A DNA stretch of 64,000 nucleotides. It comes from Terriglobia bacterium. GTDB taxonomy: Bacteria; Acidobacteriota; Terriglobia; Bryobacterales; UBA6623. Position 1 is the stretch's first letter; each line of letters opens with the position of its first letter. The position numbers were made by a program, and so were the translations under genes. Below are positions 43,545 to 51,173 of the stretch, piece after piece. The notes under the pieces were generated by a model. It was given only the letters and a program-made list of their open reading frames with translations. It did no database searches and had not been told where the DNA came from. The stretch spans positions 1-64,000 of the forward strand of contig VXMF01000048.1 of NCBI GenBank assembly GCA_009841225.1, in the 5' to 3' direction.

Positions 43545-45221
43545 ATGGCCACAGGTTCAGCGTCTAGCAGATCGATTCGACCGAAGTCTGGGAGGGGGTT
43601 GCCGGACACTACGTTCCGAATGCTGAAGCCGACGATCATCGGGCTCTTGACCGTCGTCTTGCTATCGGTCCTGACCTGTTACTGGCTGATCTTCATCCGC
43701 GTGACCAACGCAGGATTGACGTTTGAGAATGAACTGCAGATTCCCGAGCAATCGTTCGGAACCGTTGTGGAGGGCCGCCGGCAGTTTCACCTCACCGTTG
43801 CCGAAGGGACGCGGGAGTTCCTGCCAGGCAGACAGACGCCGACAGCTGGCGTGAACGGACCGTATCTCGGACCGACGCTGCGACTGCGCCGCGGCGAAGA
43901 CGTCGATCTCGTCGTCCAGAACAATCTGGATGAGATGACGACGATGCACTGGCATGGCATGCACGTTCCCGCTCGCATGGACGGCACGCCGCATCAGAGA
44001 ATCGAGCCCGGGGAGTCGTGGACGGCCAGCTTTGAGGTCCATCAACAGGCCGCTCCGCTGTGGTACCACCCGCACCCGCATGGTACGACGGGACGGCAGG
44101 TCTATCGGGGGGTTAGCGGCCTGATGTGGATCGATGACGATGAGAGTGATGCGCTGGATCTGCCGAAGACCTACGGCGTTGACGACATTCCACTTGTCAT
44201 CCAAGACCGGGAGTTTGACGGTGACGGTGCGTTCCGCTTCGCCGTAAACCAGGGTGCTGTTTATGGAAGCACGATGCTGCTCAATGGAACATGGAGTCCG
44301 TTGCTCCGGGTTGAGGCGCGTCGCATACGATTCAGACTGCTAAACGGATCGAATGCGCGAATCTACTACATTGGCTTTGACGACGGCCGCGAGTTTCATC
44401 AGATCGCCACTGATGGCGGATTCCTTGAGGCGCCCCTCCAGACCAATCGAGTGATCCTCGCTCCCGGTGAGCGGACCGAGATCTTGGTGGACTTCAGCGA
44501 TGGTGCTGAGGCGGTTCTAAAAAGCTATCCGGAAGCTGGATTAGTGGAGACGATCGGTTCGTATTTTGGAGGAATCGGTACCGGGAACCTGCAACTTCTC
44601 AAGATCGTTCCCCAACCGCCAAGCCGCGTATCCCACGGGCTGCCAGAGCGCCTCAGTTCCATCCCCCGCATCGATGCCGCACAAGCTGCCAAGGCGCGTC
44701 CAATGGTATTGGCTGGGCCCGTGCAAAGGGGACCAGAGGGACAAGGGGGACGAGGTGGACGAGCGGCGCGAGTCGGGCAAGGTGCACAGGGACCGCAGGG
44801 AGGACAGGGAGGCCGAGCTCGGAGAGTTGGACCATTGGGGATTCCGATTAACGGCAAGACAATGGACATGGCGCGAATTGACGAGGTCGTGCGATTGGGA
44901 GACATCGAAATCTGGGAAGTGACCAATCGCGGCGGTCAGCCTCACCCCTTCCATGTCCACTTGGTCCAGTTTCAGATTCTCGACCGAAACGGCCGACCGC
45001 CTTCCGCTTCCGAACGCGGGTGGAAAGACACCGTGCTTGTGCCTCCCGGCGATCTCGTTCGAATCATCATGAGGTTCGACCGCTACGCTGATCCTCAGGT
45101 CCCATACATGTATCACTGCCACATCATGGAGCATGAAGATAACGGGATGATGGGCCAATTCCTAGTCGTGGAAGATCCGGCGCTACTCAGCAACAGCCCG
45201 AGCCACGTGGCGGGCGGATAA
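43545..45221 (+). CDS. Multicopper oxidase with Gly/Arg/Gln-rich insert
   Basis: This 558-residue three-domain cupredoxin protein is related to CueO/laccase. All four copper-binding motifs are present: HWHGMH (about 135), WYHPHPHG (about 175), HPFHVH (about 466) and HCHIMEHED (about 523). An N-terminal hydrophobic segment (IIGLLTVVLLSVLTCYWLIF) anchors or exports it. Between domains 2 and 3, at residues 393-433, lies a collagen-like low-complexity stretch (RGPEGQGGRGGRAARVGQGA and more) where CueO has its methionine-rich copper-binding insert. GGAAGGAAC precedes the ATG at 43545. Copper(I) or organic substrate oxidation outside the cytoplasm is expected. Confidence 0.92.
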   Translation: MATGSASSRSIRPKSGRGLPDTTFRMLKPTIIGLLTVVLLSVLTCYWLIFIRVTNAGLTFENELQIPEQSFGTVVEGRRQFHLTVAEGTREFLPGRQTPTAGVNGPYLGPTLRLRRGEDVDLVVQNNLDEMTTMHWHGMHVPARMDGTPHQRIEPGESWTASFEVHQQAAPLWYHPHPHGTTGRQVYRGVSGLMWIDDDESDALDLPKTYGVDDIPLVIQDREFDGDGAFRFAVNQGAVYGSTMLLNGTWSPLLRVEARRIRFRLLNGSNARIYYIGFDDGREFHQIATDGGFLEAPLQTNRVILAPGERTEILVDFSDGAEAVLKSYPEAGLVETIGSYFGGIGTGNLQLLKIVPQPPSRVSHGLPERLSSIPRIDAAQAAKARPMVLAGPVQRGPEGQGGRGGRAARVGQGAQGPQGGQGGRARRVGPLGIPINGKTMDMARIDEVVRLGDIEIWEVTNRGGQPHPFHVHLVQFQILDRNGRPPSASERGWKDTVLVPPGDLVRIIMRFDRYADPQVPYMYHCHIMEHEDNGMMGQFLVVEDPALLSNSPSHVAGG

Positions 45222-45433
45222 TCGGCCGGGCGGCCACGCACGTCCCGACGGCAGGCGAGACCAAAGTCCCATCCGCGTCCGTCCGGCTGCCTCGGGCTGT
45301 TCGCATCTTTGCGATCGCCGAGGCACAGACTTGCCTGCTGATCGCTCCCGCATGAGCTCTTGCGAGATGTGGCAGTGCGGCCGAGTGGGACGACATGGCG
45401 CACGTGCTCCAGGTCATAAACGGCCGCATGTGC

Positions 45434-45474
45434 GCCTGCCTCGATCACCGAGATCCGGGCGCATCGAGGCAGGC
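45434..45474. repeat. 12-bp perfect inverted repeat upstream of Nramp-like gene
   Basis: GCCTGCCTCGAT (45434-45445) and ATCGAGGCAGGC (45463-45474) can form a strong stem with a 17-nt loop. It lies 213 bp after the oxidase stop and 85 bp before the transporter start. No T-run follows, so an mRNA-leader structure or operator is as likely as a terminator. Confidence 0.6.
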
Positions 45475-45559
45475 CGACCACTGGCTGGATTTACGTCTCT
45501 GGGCGGTGCCCGCAAGAGCGCAACCGGCTCAGGGGCGTGTGCTAGGATTGCGAGACGCT

Positions 45560-46921
45560 ATGGCTTCGACCGTCATCAAAGACCCCTACCGCTTGGATCC
45601 GGAGCGGGTCGCGACCGCCCCTCGAGCATTCAGCGGGATCCTTCGGTTTCTCGGGCCCGGCCTGATCCTTGCCAGTTCTATCGTCGGCTCTGGGGAGCTG
45701 ATCGCGACCACCGTGTTGGGTGCCGAGAACGGCTATGTGCTCCTCTGGCTGATCATCATGAGCTGCTTGGTCAAGACGGTGGTTCAGAACGAATTGGGCC
45801 GTTACGCCATCGCTACGGGACGCACAACGCTCGAAGCGTTCAATGACGTGCCCGGTCCTCGGCTGAGGGTGTCTTGGCTGGTGTGGATGTGGTGCGGGAT
45901 GGTCACCTTCACCCTGTTTCAAGTGGGCGCGATGCTGGGCGGAATCGCGGAGATCCTCCATCGAGCGATTCCGGGCGTGCCGATCACGGCGTTCGTCTGG
46001 ACCTTGGCCGGGCTGTCGATTCTGCTGCTGATTGCCGGCAAGTATGTTGTCGTCGAGAAGATTGCGATGGGGCTGGTGGTCAGCTTCACACTGCTTACAG
46101 TCAGCTGCTGCTTCTTGCTGTTCAAGCTGCCGCAGTACTTTGACTGGGCTGCGGTTGCGGAAGGATTGACTTTCCGTCCCCCAGAAGGCGGGATGGCAAC
46201 CGCGGTCGCGGCGTTCGGCATCACGGGCGTGGGCGCGACCGAGCTGGTCATGTACCCATACTGGTGCATCGAGAAGGGTTATGCGCAATACGCCGGCAAG
46301 CGCGAAGACTCTCATCGCTGGACCCAGCGGGCGCTCGGATGGGTTCGAGTCATGGGCTTCGATGTCATGTTCTCGATGGTGATCTACACGTTTGCGACCG
46401 TGGCGTTCTACTTCCTCGGAGCCGGAGTGCTGAAGGGCATGGGGCTAATCCCCGAGGGCTCGGAAATGGTGCAGGTGCTATCCAGCATTTACACCGAAAC
46501 GCTGGGAAGCTGGTCGCTGGGGCTGTTCATGGTCGGGGCCTTTGCGGTGCTGTACTCGACGGTGTTCGCGTCGACCGCGGCCCACTGCCGCGTGTGGGCC
46601 GATTTCATAGGCATGCTTGGTGTATATGACAAGTCCAACTATGTGAAGCGGCTGAGGGCGATCCGGGTTTTCGTCGTGGTGCTGCTGACGGTACCGTGTC
46701 TGTATTTCATGTTGATCAGGGAGCCCGTGCTGATGGTCAAGATCGGCGGAATCGCGCAGGCAATCATGTTGCCGGTGATTGGCGGGTTCGCGATCTACTT
46801 GCGGTACAGGAGGATGCCGAGCAGTATCCTGCCCAAGGCTTGGATCACGTTGATGCTGTGGGTCTGCGCGGCGCTCATGGCGCTGCTCATGGGCTACTCC
46901 GCAATCGACAGGATCGTCTAG
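45560..46921 (+). CDS. Nramp-related transporter lacking the canonical metal motif
   Basis: This 453-residue protein has about eleven membrane helices and the Nramp/APC (LeuT) fold. Helix 1 reads LGPGLILASSIVGSGELIAT, aligning with Nramp 'GPGFLVAVGYMDPGN' but with VGSGE in place of DPGN. Helix 6 has ELVMYPYWCIEKGY in place of the A/MPHN metal site. Transition-metal coordination by the known residues is therefore absent, and Mn/Fe import should not be assumed; Mg2+, Al3+ or another solute are possibilities known for divergent Nramp relatives. The ATG at 45560 is chosen because upstream frame sequence is not protein-like. A near-copy of the last 56 bp region appears at 49565-49620. Confidence 0.85.
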   Translation: MASTVIKDPYRLDPERVATAPRAFSGILRFLGPGLILASSIVGSGELIATTVLGAENGYVLLWLIIMSCLVKTVVQNELGRYAIATGRTTLEAFNDVPGPRLRVSWLVWMWCGMVTFTLFQVGAMLGGIAEILHRAIPGVPITAFVWTLAGLSILLLIAGKYVVVEKIAMGLVVSFTLLTVSCCFLLFKLPQYFDWAAVAEGLTFRPPEGGMATAVAAFGITGVGATELVMYPYWCIEKGYAQYAGKREDSHRWTQRALGWVRVMGFDVMFSMVIYTFATVAFYFLGAGVLKGMGLIPEGSEMVQVLSSIYTETLGSWSLGLFMVGAFAVLYSTVFASTAAHCRVWADFIGMLGVYDKSNYVKRLRAIRVFVVVLLTVPCLYFMLIREPVLMVKIGGIAQAIMLPVIGGFAIYLRYRRMPSSILPKAWITLMLWVCAALMALLMGYSAIDRIV

Positions 46922-47014
46922 CGGATCGAGTCATTGTCGACGCGCCTTACGCGGTGTAGTAGGCCGGCCTCAGATACGACAGCATTTGGCGCTGGCGATG
47001 GTGTGGCGTGCAAC

Positions 47015-47345
47015 ATGCCGATCACAAAGCTGAAGGCGGATCCCGGCATGCAGATGCATCAGGAACTGGAGATTGCTCCAGAGTCGGTGTGGCACCTAGC
47101 ACACCGGATCAGTGAGATCTGGGATTGCGACAACGTTCTCTTCTGCGGTCATGCGGACGTGACCTAGCTCGGCGGAAGGCGAAGGAACATGCCGAACCAT
47201 GCGGGCAAGGAACTAAGCGGACGTCGGCCGACCGGCAAGACGGCCGCGGTGGGTTGCCGGAATCGAGCGACGAATCAAGTGGCAGCCAGAGCTGTCGAGT
47301 CCACCTGACAAGGAGACGCTGCAAGAGCTTGTAGTGAGCGTCGTG
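47015..47345 (+). pseudogene. Decayed IS1595/ISXO2-like transposase
   Basis: Translated in one frame, the stretch reads MQMHQELEIAPESVWHLAHR (the ISXO2 'LHRELGIsqksAWfm' helix). An in-frame TAG sits inside ADVTxLGGRRRNM, where the family has VDETYIGGK. GRRPTGKTAAVGCRNRATNQ and VAARAVEST follow. A one-base shift near 47305 continues the match as DKETLQELVV (family 'TDkeTLqgFV'). Only the C-terminal half of a transposase of about 300 residues is left. No terminal inverted repeats were found. The order of motifs makes the identification strong despite decay. Confidence 0.75.
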
Positions 47346-47356
47346 GCGAGCTGCCC

Positions 47357-47754
47357 CTAGATTGTTGTGACGGTCAGTGGGTGCCCTGCCATCTGTTGGT
47401 CAGTCGTCAGGAGTTTGAGGCCCTCTTCTTGGGCTTGAACGAGGAGCAGTTCGTCGAATGGGTCTCGGTGTTCAGGCGGTGTGTCGAGTTCACGTGCGGC
47501 GTGTCGGACGGTGATTGGAAGAAACGACACGTTCTGCCCCTAGAGCACAGCAATGACGTCATTCGGATCGAAGGGGCTCTTTCGCAGACCAGTTCGTCGG
47601 CGGGCATTGTGCTTCAGCCGCATCTCCCAGATCGAAACTGTGCTTACCTAGATCTCTGTCTCAGGCCGGGCAAGGAAGCGGCGCTCGACTTCGGAGAGTC
47701 TCCCAGGTGCCGCCATCAAGTCATACAGAAGGATGTATCGAGGACAATGCGCAT
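47357..47754 (-). pseudogene. Full-length VapC-type PIN toxin with frameshift and two amber codons
   Basis: The minus strand starts MRIVLDTSFC (ATG at 47754; catalytic Asp in LDT). After a frameshift it continues LMAAPGRLSEVERRFLARPE, then TEI, TAG (47650-47648), VSTVSIWEMRLKH, FDPNDVIAVL, TAG (47542-47540), SFLPITVRHAARELDTPPEH, RDPFDELLLVQAQEEGLKLL and TTDQQMAGH to the terminal TAG. Every block matches the VapC consensus (DTHVLLWALAAPERLS, VSAASxWEI, LPIT, HRDPFDRLL). The total of 398 bp equals a normal 132-residue toxin. Both internal stops replace single codons (Trp- or Glu/Gln-like positions), so this is a recently inactivated gene. No antitoxin was recognised upstream. Confidence 0.8.
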
Positions 47755-47870
47755 CTCCGGAACAACTAGCCGTCAAGCCCGAGCAGCTGGCGGCTAAGGG
47801 CGCGTTCGGTCTTGGCATTGACGCTGATCCTCGTATGATATGAGGGCAGCCCGCGGAGCTGGAGGACGCC

Positions 47871-49034
47871 TTGGCACACCTGATTCTTCGTCGCGACATT
47901 CTCGGCAGGATGCTGGGTTCGAGCCTTGCCGCTCGCCTGCTTGCGCCGTTCGCCGCAAGGGTCCCAGACGCTACCGCCTCTGAAGCAAGCGAGCCTCGCG
48001 ACGGCATCTACTCACGGGCGGCCGAGGGGACCTACACGATTCCTCCGGAACTCCAGAACTTCTGGAAGAAAACTTCGCCGTTGAAGCTTGTCAATGCCGC
48101 GGAGATCGGATTCAATCCCGAACGGTGGCAGGGAGACACGAGCCGCGTCATTTTCCACAACGGCAAGTACCACTGCTGGGTCATCGATTTCTCGAACGGT
48201 AGGAGCCCGGGACTGACCAACGATCCTTCGAAGGACTGGAGCATCTATGGTCCGCTCGTCCGGGATCACTCGACGGCCCTCTACATGACCTCCGAAGACA
48301 CTCACCATTGGACAGCGGTCGACTATGTTCCCCTAGGGAGACCGGGCATGTTCGATGACAGGGACCGGCTCCAGGTCAATGTCTTCCACCACCAGGGCAG
48401 GTTCTACATGTTCTATGAGGGATGCACGTCAAATACCGCAAAGTACGGTCAGGGACGTGCTGGCATCGGGTGCGTGGTCGCGGACGACCCGGCCGGGCCG
48501 TGGGAATACCTCTCGGAAGAGCTGATCCTTGGCGCCAGCAACGACAACGGGAAGAGCTTTGACAGCTGGATCGTCACCAATCCGAGGCACGTGCACCTGG
48601 ATGGCAAGTGGCTCATGTACTACAAGGGGCTGCGGGGTGTGGGGATACCCACCAAGAACGGCGTAGCGGTGGCGGACTCGATCACCGGTCCGTACGCGAG
48701 ATACGAGGGCAACCCTATTCTGAACGGCCACGGCCATTTCTGCTGGCGCTACAAGCACGGCATGCTCATGATCCCGCACCATGACGAGTGGATCCACTGG
48801 TCGGAGGACGGCATCCATTTCGCGCCGATCTTCCGCGATACCGAGAAGATCTTCCGATTCGGCTCACTGTATGTCCCCAACGACCCCTTGTTTGGCACGC
48901 CGGTCGCGGAGCACAGCGGCACTCGATTCTGGGGATTCGACAACCCCCTGGTGAATCCGGGCGAGACTCCGATGAGGCTGGATGTGGTGCGCATGGAGTG
49001 GGGGTTCGGCGAAACCGATCCGCCTGAAGCCTGA
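47871..49034 (+). CDS. Exported GH117/GH43-like beta-propeller protein
   Basis: This 387-residue protein has the five-bladed propeller look of GH43/GH117-type enzymes, with repeated motifs such as VIFHNGKYHCWVIDFSNGR, VNVFHHQGRFYMFYEGCTS and HVHLDGKWLMYYKGLRG. The N-terminus HLILRRDILGRMLGSSLAAR contains a twin-arginine pattern (RRDIL), so Tat or Sec export is possible. The start is TTG at 47871, preceded by GGAGG. Activity on anhydro-galactose-containing (agar/carrageenan-like) oligosaccharides is suggested by GH117 resemblance and by the sulfatase 4.6 kb away, but this is inference. It is bracketed by pseudogene debris on both sides. Confidence 0.75.
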   Translation: MAHLILRRDILGRMLGSSLAARLLAPFAARVPDATASEASEPRDGIYSRAAEGTYTIPPELQNFWKKTSPLKLVNAAEIGFNPERWQGDTSRVIFHNGKYHCWVIDFSNGRSPGLTNDPSKDWSIYGPLVRDHSTALYMTSEDTHHWTAVDYVPLGRPGMFDDRDRLQVNVFHHQGRFYMFYEGCTSNTAKYGQGRAGIGCVVADDPAGPWEYLSEELILGASNDNGKSFDSWIVTNPRHVHLDGKWLMYYKGLRGVGIPTKNGVAVADSITGPYARYEGNPILNGHGHFCWRYKHGMLMIPHHDEWIHWSEDGIHFAPIFRDTEKIFRFGSLYVPNDPLFGTPVAEHSGTRFWGFDNPLVNPGETPMRLDVVRMEWGFGETDPPEA

Positions 49035-49357
49035 CAGATCGGCAGCCGGCCTCCAGCGGCGAGTTGAGATTCTCGAGCCGCTGATTCGTGTCCGACGCGT
49101 TGGGCCAGGCGGGCGCTATCGACTTGGCGATGGATAGTGGTCCTTGCGATTCGGCTGTCGGGGCACCGAAGCCGAAGGTGCGCGAGAACGCTCAAACGGG
49201 CCTGCGGTCGAGCGGGCAGGGGGCGTCGCGGCTGAAGGCATTCCAGCACGCCCGGCGTCCGCAGCGGATTCCCGCGTAAGCGGGGTTGCTTGCTCCGAAT
49301 CCCCAGTTCCCCTGCCATTGGGCAGCTTCGCGCGATCGAACCACGTGTGTCGCCGTG

Positions 49358-49415
49358 CTAGCAGCCTGTCGGACTTAGGGATATCCAGGCGGAGCAAAGT
49401 GCGACAGGCTGCTAG
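49358..49415. repeat. 58-bp element with 14-bp perfect terminal inverted repeats
   Basis: CTAGCAGCCTGTCG (49358-49371) and CGACAGGCTGCTAG (49402-49415) flank a 30-bp core. The layout resembles two IS ends fused by an internal deletion, or a minimal MITE. No gene is inside. It abuts a pseudogene fragment. From 49035 to 49357 nothing else was recognised. Confidence 0.6.
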
Positions 49416-49560
49416 GGCGAGTCGTTTGTGACCGTGGTGCAGGTTGACTCGGAGCTCCGCCAAACCGCTGACCAGATTGCAGTTGAAGTTGGCTTGATCC
49501 GCGACGATGGCCCCACGCCGTGCTTGGCAGGATGCTGTGGATTTCGGCAGCGTCGATGCC
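49416..49560 (-). pseudogene. Internal fragment of an alpha/beta hydrolase paralogue
   Basis: The minus-strand translation DQANFNCNLVSGLAELRVNL and HKRLALAACR aligns with DQANFNGYLISDLVKRQAEL and RKRLVLTGYF of the intact hydrolase encoded at 51174-52022. The DNA match is also visible, for example GTTGAAGTTGGCTTGATC in both copies on the plus strand. Only this internal piece remains. It ends where the copied Nramp tail begins, so a rearrangement brought both fragments together. Confidence 0.7.
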
Positions 49561-49564
49561 ACCG

Positions 49565-49620
49565 CTCATCGGTTACTCCGCAATGGACAGGCTCGTCTAG
49601 CGGATCGAGCCGTGGTCGAC
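49565..49620 (+). repeat. Copy of the Nramp-like gene tail
   Basis: These 56 bp match 46886-46941 without gaps at 49 of 56 positions, including the stop region GTCTAGCGGATCGAG. In the intact gene this segment encodes the last residues (GYSAIDRIV) and the 20 bp beyond; here the frame would read GYSAMDRLV. It is the 3' end of a lost Nramp-like paralogue or a duplicated segment. Confidence 0.8.
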
Positions 49621-49634
49621 GGCACGTGCATTGG

Positions 49635-50528
49635 CTATGTGCGTCTCATGAAGGCATGCAGCGCCCTCAAGAGTTTCTCCGAGGCCTCTTCAGCCAAGAA
49701 GTGCCCGCAATCCTCGAACTCATGCGACTCAACGTCTGAGAGCTCGGACTTCCAACGTTCGAGTTCCTTTGCGCGAAACGCTATATCCTTGAGTCCCCAG
49801 AAAATCAGTGTGGGATTGTTCGCGAAGGCCGCGCGTTCACTCCAAATCGAGTGCAGCCAGTCAGTGGCGCCGACAATGTAGCCCGGCAGGGCAGCGCTTG
49901 CTGACCGCGCATCAGGCGTAGACATTGCCCGTCGGTAGTGCGCCATCACCTCCGGCGTTAGGGCAGTCTTGTTGCCGACTGCCTTGGGCATGACCTGGTT
50001 CACGAAGAAATTGCGATGCCTGATGAGATATTGCCCGACCCAGCTCGACATAAGGAAGCTGAACGACTTGAAATGAATGTCGTCCGCGACTGGCCAGCAC
50101 CACGTGTTTGCGATCACGATACGCTTGACGCGGTCTGGCTGCCTGCGCGCAAATTCCAGACCGATCGGACCACCCCAGTCCGTCAAGAAGAGCGTCATGT
50201 CCGAGAGTTCGAGGTAGTCGATCAAAGTCGCGAATTCCCGCGCGAGGGCAGCGGGATGGTGGTCTATACGGCGGTCGCTTCGAGACGAAAGGCCGAAGCC
50301 GACATGGTCGGGGGCAATGCACCTATATTCAGATCGAAGCCCCTTGATCAGATGCCTGAACTCGAATGACCAAGCCGGGTTACCGTGCACGAACACGATC
50401 GGCTCGCCAGCACCCTCGTCGACGAAGTGCATCCAGTGACCACATGGGGTGTTGAAGAACTTGCTCTCGAAAGGAAACAAGTCATCTGAAACCCAGTCTG
50501 GACGCGTAGCTGACATGATCCTGTCCAT
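49635..50528 (-). CDS. Haloalkane dehalogenase-like alpha/beta hydrolase
   Basis: This 297-residue protein has an oxyanion region (FVHGNPAWSFEFRHLI), followed by PDHVGFGLSSR, a nucleophile elbow LTDWGGPIGLEFARR with Asp (about residue 117), and a C-terminal catalytic His in EDCGHFLAEE; the acid is probably the Asp in WGLKDIAF. Asp at the nucleophile with Trp next to it (DWGG) and Asn in HGNP is the haloalkane dehalogenase pattern rather than esterase. The natural substrate is unknown. A second in-frame ATG at 50516 is a plausible start. Confidence 0.88.
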   Translation of the reverse strand: MDRIMSATRPDWVSDDLFPFESKFFNTPCGHWMHFVDEGAGEPIVFVHGNPAWSFEFRHLIKGLRSEYRCIAPDHVGFGLSSRSDRRIDHHPAALAREFATLIDYLELSDMTLFLTDWGGPIGLEFARRQPDRVKRIVIANTWCWPVADDIHFKSFSFLMSSWVGQYLIRHRNFFVNQVMPKAVGNKTALTPEVMAHYRRAMSTPDARSASAALPGYIVGATDWLHSIWSERAAFANNPTLIFWGLKDIAFRAKELERWKSELSDVESHEFEDCGHFLAEEASEKLLRALHAFMRRT

Positions 50529-50605
50529 CGATGCCTTTCTGCACTAGGCGGATACGAGGCCTCTTGGCTTTGACCGCGTTCTCCGGCCGAAACTCGCGAC
50601 CCACG

Positions 50606-50935
50606 TCATTTCGCCGGCAGGGATTCGGCGTATTTTGCGGCCCTGTCAACCCACATCATGAGACTCTCGTCGGATGCGATGCCTGCCGGCTCCACGAGTG
50701 CCCAGCCCTTCATGGTCCTACCATTCATGTCAGCCGGCTTCGTGTGCGGCTCCGTCAGCGTCGATTCGTGGTCGTTCTTGCCAAGTCGCACGATGAGCGA
50801 TTCCTTCCATGTTCCAACGCACATGTTTCCGTTGAGCATGAAGCAGGTGCCACCGAACATCTTCCGCTCGGAAAGGCCCCTCCGCATCGCGAGAATCGGC
50901 CGTATCCGCTCACTTAGGACTAGGTCGTTGCTCAT
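50606..50935 (-). CDS. TfoX N-terminal domain protein
   Basis: This 109-residue protein consists of a TfoX/Sxy N-terminal domain: RKMFGGTCFMLNGNMCVGTW, DESLMMWVDRAAKYAESLP. Stand-alone members of this domain are common and uncharacterised, and the C-terminal TfoX domain of competence regulators is absent. The ATG at 50935 matches the family start; the upstream extension to 51004 is unlikely. Confidence 0.85.
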   Translation of the reverse strand: MSNDLVLSERIRPILAMRRGLSERKMFGGTCFMLNGNMCVGTWKESLIVRLGKNDHESTLTEPHTKPADMNGRTMKGWALVEPAGIASDESLMMWVDRAAKYAESLPAK

Positions 50936-51173
50936 GTCTGCTCTCCTTCGCTCGTGCACGCTTTCAGGCGAGACAACACTAGTCTTGTCGCCAAGCTGGG
51001 CCACTAGACTGCAACGCTACAGCAATGAAGCCGCCTCTCGGCAGGAACCGGGGCGTAGACCGCGCCGCCTTTCACATGGGCCGTTGTCGATATGTAGACC
51101 AGCACTCCTTTTACCACACGAATCGGTTTGCTCCGAGGGCCACCAGCGATTGCTGACGAACGGTCTACACCAA

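Noticed and set aside
46922-47870. Annotation of the 138-codon plus-strand frame at 47381-47797 as a gene.
   Set aside because: The opposite strand carries an unmistakable VapC pseudogene over the same bases, so the plus frame is its shadow.
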